Positions 4,410 to 6,631 of a stretch of 6,631 bases of DNA are shown one piece after another (position 1 is the first letter of the stretch; each line of letters starts with the position of its first letter). This DNA comes from Bacillota bacterium. Its GTDB lineage: Bacteria; Bacillota; Bacilli; Lactobacillales; Streptococcaceae. The notes beneath the pieces were generated by a model. It was not told where the DNA came from, made no database searches, and was given only the letters and a program-made list of their open reading frames with translations. Both the position numbers and the translations under genes were made by a program. The DNA lies in NCBI GenBank assembly GCA_021781855.1, contig JAJXWC010000125.1:1-6631 (forward strand). Direction: 5' to 3'.

Positions 4410-5207
4410 CTAATTCGTATTTTTGAATAATTTATCATATTCCGTCTGCGAGCGAAGTACACTCAAATCTACATTTCCCGAATAGCCAAAAATTTTTCCT
4501 TTATCCGTATATTGCTGCATATCATAGGGCAAAGTTGTTGTCGGCGAAACATCCCAAACACCTGTATTGCGTCCATAATCTGCCATCCAAATCGCATTAA
4601 ACTTACTCGTATTGATTTTATTATCCTGGATGAACCAGTCTTGAGCATAAATTCCGATGTTTTTCACACCTAAGCTAGCAAGTTCTGCGCGGAAAGCTTC
4701 AATTCCAGCGTTCATGTCTTTCATATTTGTTACTTCTACATCAAGCCAGTAATATGTTGGATGATATGATTTTGCACGATTGTAAAAATCCTTTGCTTGC
4801 TGTTTCATTTCTTGTGTATTTTTCCCCGTCACAAATGCATAAACAGCAACTGGCACACCACGTTTTTGAAATTCACTGATATGCTGTTTATAGGCTGTAT
4901 CTTCTCCATTACTCGTTGCCGAAGCATCTGCATTACCGTAATTCCCTTGTACACGAATAATCGCACCGATAACCTGTTGAGAAAGCACATTATAATCAAT
5001 ATTCTCAGGTTGCTGCCAACCAGATAAATCAATCACAGATTTATTCAAATTAACTGACGACTGCTGAGTCAAATTTGTGTTAACAATAATTTTTTCGCCT
5101 TGAGGTCTAAAACGAATTACGCCTAATAAGGCGACAAACACAAGAATTATTAGAGCAAAAAATAAAGCACTGGTTTTTTTTAGTTTACGTCTCATTTTCG
5201 GTTTCAT
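4410..5207 (-). CDS. Membrane-anchored GH25 muramidase (lysozyme-like)
   Basis: A 265-residue glycoside hydrolase family 25 protein, predicted to cut the N-acetylmuramic acid-N-acetylglucosamine bond of peptidoglycan outside the cell. A basic N-terminus (MKPKMRRKLKK) and one hydrophobic helix at about 13-31 act as signal anchor, with no clear signal peptidase site and no LPXTG or SH3/LysM domain. The catalytic domain runs from about residue 56 to the end: VIDLSGWQ (58-65, Asp60), YWLDVEVTN (153-161, Asp156 and Glu158 of the DxE motif), IWMADYG (206-212), and NVDLSVL near the C-terminus. It starts 39 bp after the hemW stop with no terminator between, so cotranscription is likely. No good Shine-Dalgarno precedes the ATG. 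Housekeeping remodelling is more likely than a phage endolysin, given the anchor and neighbours. Confidence 0.88.
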   Translation of the reverse strand: MKPKMRRKLKKTSALFFALIILVFVALLGVIRFRPQGEKIIVNTNLTQQSSVNLNKSVIDLSGWQQPENIDYNVLSQQVIGAIIRVQGNYGNADASATSNGEDTAYKQHISEFQKRGVPVAVYAFVTGKNTQEMKQQAKDFYNRAKSYHPTYYWLDVEVTNMKDMNAGIEAFRAELASLGVKNIGIYAQDWFIQDNKINTSKFNAIWMADYGRNTGVWDVSPTTTLPYDMQQYTDKGKIFGYSGNVDLSVLRSQTEYDKLFKNTN

Positions 5208-5246
5208 TACTCATATTTTACCAAAAATTAAATAAAATTTCATCTT

Positions 5247-6398
5247 TTACACATCTTCCGCCAAAATGCTTTCATCATCAAGCAAAAATTCGGCAAAAAC
5301 CTCATTTCCTAATTCAAATCCTTGATTCGTCATTCGAACAACTTCCCAATCATCATACAAAAGGCCACGTGAAATTAGTTCTTTTACCTGCTTGCCGTAA
5401 AGTTCAGCAAATTTTATGTTAAACTTTTTTTCAAATCCAGCAACTGAAACACCGGACTTTTTGCGTAAGCCGAGAAACATTTCTTCTTCTACTTTCTCTT
5501 TTTTGCTAAGTCTTTCCTCTTGAACCCGCTTATTTTTTCCTGCTTCAAGATAATGATGAACAGGCCCGTGATTTTTGTAGCGTACACCATCAAGATAACC
5601 GCTTGCGCCTGCACCAACCCCATAATACTCAGCATTTTCCCAGTAAGTAAGATTATGCTGACTTTCATAGCCAACTTTACCAAAATTGGAAACTTCGTAA
5701 TGTTCATAGCCGTTTTCCGCAAGCCGTGCCATGATGTATTCATACATATCTGCATTCTTGTCATCATTTGGTAAATGCAACAGCCCTCGTCTTTCCCGAT
5801 TCATAAAAACGGTGTGGTCTTCTAAAATCAAGCTGTAAAGCGCTACGTGAGGTAAATTAAGCGCCAAAAATTTATCAAGGTCTGCCTCTACCATTTCCAT
5901 TGTCTGTCCAGGCAAAGCATAAATCAAATCAATCGTGATATTCTCAAAACCCACTGCTCGTAATTTTTCAATCGACTGATAAACTTCTGCTGGTGTGTGC
6001 GTTCGTCCGATTTTTTTAAGCAATTTTTCATCAAAAGTCTGTACACCAAGCGAGATACGATTAACTGCTGATTTTGACAGCACTTCAATCATTTCGTCAG
6101 ACAAATCGCCTGGGTTTGCTTCTATTGTAAATTCTTTGAGCTGTTTCAAGTCTAAATTCTCTGTCAAAGCAGTCAGTAATTTTTTCATCTGAGAAGCCGT
6201 CAAAACCGTTGGGGTTCCACCCCCGATATACAAGGTTTTTAGTTTTTGAATATCATAAGCTCGAAATTCATCAATCAGTGCATCAATATAAGCATCAACA
6301 GGCTGACCTTCCAAAAGCACTTTTGCAAAATCACAATAGTAACAAATATGTGAGCAAAAAGGGATATGAACATAGGCTGCAGTTGGTTTTTTCATCAT
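5247..6398 (-). CDS. hemW: HemW, radical SAM-family heme chaperone
   Basis: A 383-residue cytoplasmic protein of the HemN/HemW radical SAM family. The 4Fe-4S cluster motif CxxxCxxC is at Cys15, Cys19 and Cys22 in HIPFCSHICYYCDF. It is followed by LYIGGGTPT (57-64) for S-adenosylmethionine binding, LGVQTFDE (117-124), HNLTYW (248-253) and GVGAGASGY (260-268), with a C-terminal winged-helix-like part (about 305-375). The CDF ending of the cluster motif, and the lack of the longer HemN N-terminus, favour HemW over coproporphyrinogen dehydrogenase. Family knowledge: HemW of Lactococcus lactis binds heme and is proposed to move it to target proteins, which fits bacteria that use external heme. The start has two adjacent ATGs (6398, 6395) and no Shine-Dalgarno site; see the promoter entry. 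Confidence 0.95.
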   Translation of the reverse strand: MMKKPTAAYVHIPFCSHICYYCDFAKVLLEGQPVDAYIDALIDEFRAYDIQKLKTLYIGGGTPTVLTASQMKKLLTALTENLDLKQLKEFTIEANPGDLSDEMIEVLSKSAVNRISLGVQTFDEKLLKKIGRTHTPAEVYQSIEKLRAVGFENITIDLIYALPGQTMEMVEADLDKFLALNLPHVALYSLILEDHTVFMNRERRGLLHLPNDDKNADMYEYIMARLAENGYEHYEVSNFGKVGYESQHNLTYWENAEYYGVGAGASGYLDGVRYKNHGPVHHYLEAGKNKRVQEERLSKKEKVEEEMFLGLRKKSGVSVAGFEKKFNIKFAELYGKQVKELISRGLLYDDWEVVRMTNQGFELGNEVFAEFLLDDESILAEDV

Positions 6399-6404
6399 AA
6401 AATT

Positions 6405-6413
6405 AGTATAGCA
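6405..6413 (-). promoter_or_regulatory. hemW promoter, possibly giving leaderless mRNA
   Basis: TGCTATACT on the minus strand is an extended -10 (TGn plus five of six bases). Only six bases, AATTTT, separate it from the first ATG of hemW, so a start at the usual distance falls on the A of that codon. There is no ribosome site in the gap. The box begins in the T-run of the preceding terminator, and no -35 consensus is visible. Confidence 0.5.
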
Positions 6414-6437
6414 AAAAAGGGCTCAAATTGCCCTTTT
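6413..6437 (-). terminator. Terminator of the aldo/keto reductase gene
   Basis: AAAAGGGC/GCCCTTTT (6430-6437 with 6415-6422) forms an 8-bp stem with a seven-base loop. On the minus strand it ends in six T residues, part of them in the stem. It lies 54 bp past the reductase stop codon. On the plus strand only four T residues follow, so the minus direction is favoured. Confidence 0.8.
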
Positions 6438-6491
6438 CTAATACTCTTTGACTTCTATTTTTAGAAAATCGCTAAAAGCTCTCTTCTCAGC

Positions 6492-6631
6492 TTAGCCTTG
6501 TGTCTGATTATGGTGGAAATCTTGCGCCGTATCTTCTAGTTCATTCAAAATTGCCATATCTTCTGACGAAATTGTAAAATCAAGCTGAGCATTGTCAGCA
6601 ATGTGTTCGTAACTTGTTGCCTTGGGCAATG
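6492..6631 (-). CDS. Aldo/keto reductase, C-terminal fragment
   Basis: Only the last 45 complete codons are inside the window; the gene starts beyond the right edge. The segment LPKATSYEHIADNAQLDFTI, followed by SSEDMAILNEL, is the standard C-terminal pattern of the aldo/keto reductase family close to 2,5-diketo-D-gluconate reductases. There, the (I/V)LPK(S/A)T..HI..N motif binds the adenosine phosphate part of NADPH, and the final acidic helix follows. The frame ends in TAA at 6492-6494. These enzymes reduce small carbonyl compounds in the cytoplasm; the substrate cannot be deduced from this end. It has its own terminator and so is probably separate from hemW. Confidence 0.8.
   Translation of the reverse strand, partial: LPKATSYEHIADNAQLDFTISSEDMAILNELEDTAQDFHHNQTQG

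Noticed and set aside
4412..4419. TACGAATT on the minus strand, one base from the competence (ComX) box TACGAATA, upstream of a ComEB-family gene.
   Set aside because: It lies in the last codons of the muramidase gene, more than 300 bp from the deaminase start, with one mismatch and two better promoters in between. Probably chance.

Overview
The window looks like a chromosomal segment of a lactic acid bacterium in Streptococcaceae, most likely Lactococcus. Three things point there. The DNA is AT-rich with typical Firmicutes Shine-Dalgarno sites. An acyl-ACP thioesterase, a NagD-like HAD phosphatase and a TIGR01906 membrane protein lie near hemW, a grouping familiar from streptococci. A 13-bp site matches the PurR box of lactococci exactly. 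The species cannot be fixed from this window. All seven recognisable genes are on the minus strand, so the window is described here from its right end to its left end, in the direction of transcription.

Right end: the last 45 codons of an aldo/keto reductase, then its terminator. The hemW promoter starts inside the terminator's T-run, and the spacing suggests a leaderless hemW mRNA. hemW (radical SAM-type heme chaperone) is followed after 39 bp by a membrane-anchored GH25 muramidase. Next comes a 305-bp non-coding stretch (4105-4409). It holds a 95-bp imperfect inverted repeat that starts at a predicted transcription start, a second copy of that promoter 119 bp downstream, and several small hairpins that form the leader of a dCMP deaminase gene. 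A clear terminator closes the deaminase unit.

Centre and left: thioesterase, HAD phosphatase and TIGR01906 membrane protein probably form one transcription unit, because no terminator is visible until after the third gene. The two gaps inside this unit (about 220 and 260 bp) and the gap before it are filled with related small palindromic repeats, as if a compact operon had been opened by short repetitive elements. Left end: guaC (GMP reductase), cut by the window edge. It has a PurBox placed 76 bp from its predicted start site, so it probably belongs to the PurR regulon and is controlled with purine salvage and interconversion.

The gene content is mostly housekeeping: nucleotide metabolism (guaC, dCMP deaminase), lipid and phosphate-ester turnover (thioesterase, HAD), heme trafficking (hemW) and cell-wall hydrolysis (GH25). 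The less ordinary material is in the intergenic DNA: the inverted-repeat, double-promoter locus at 4249-4399 (possible small RNA) and the dispersed repeat family. No phage, CRISPR, IS transposase, tRNA or rRNA was seen.
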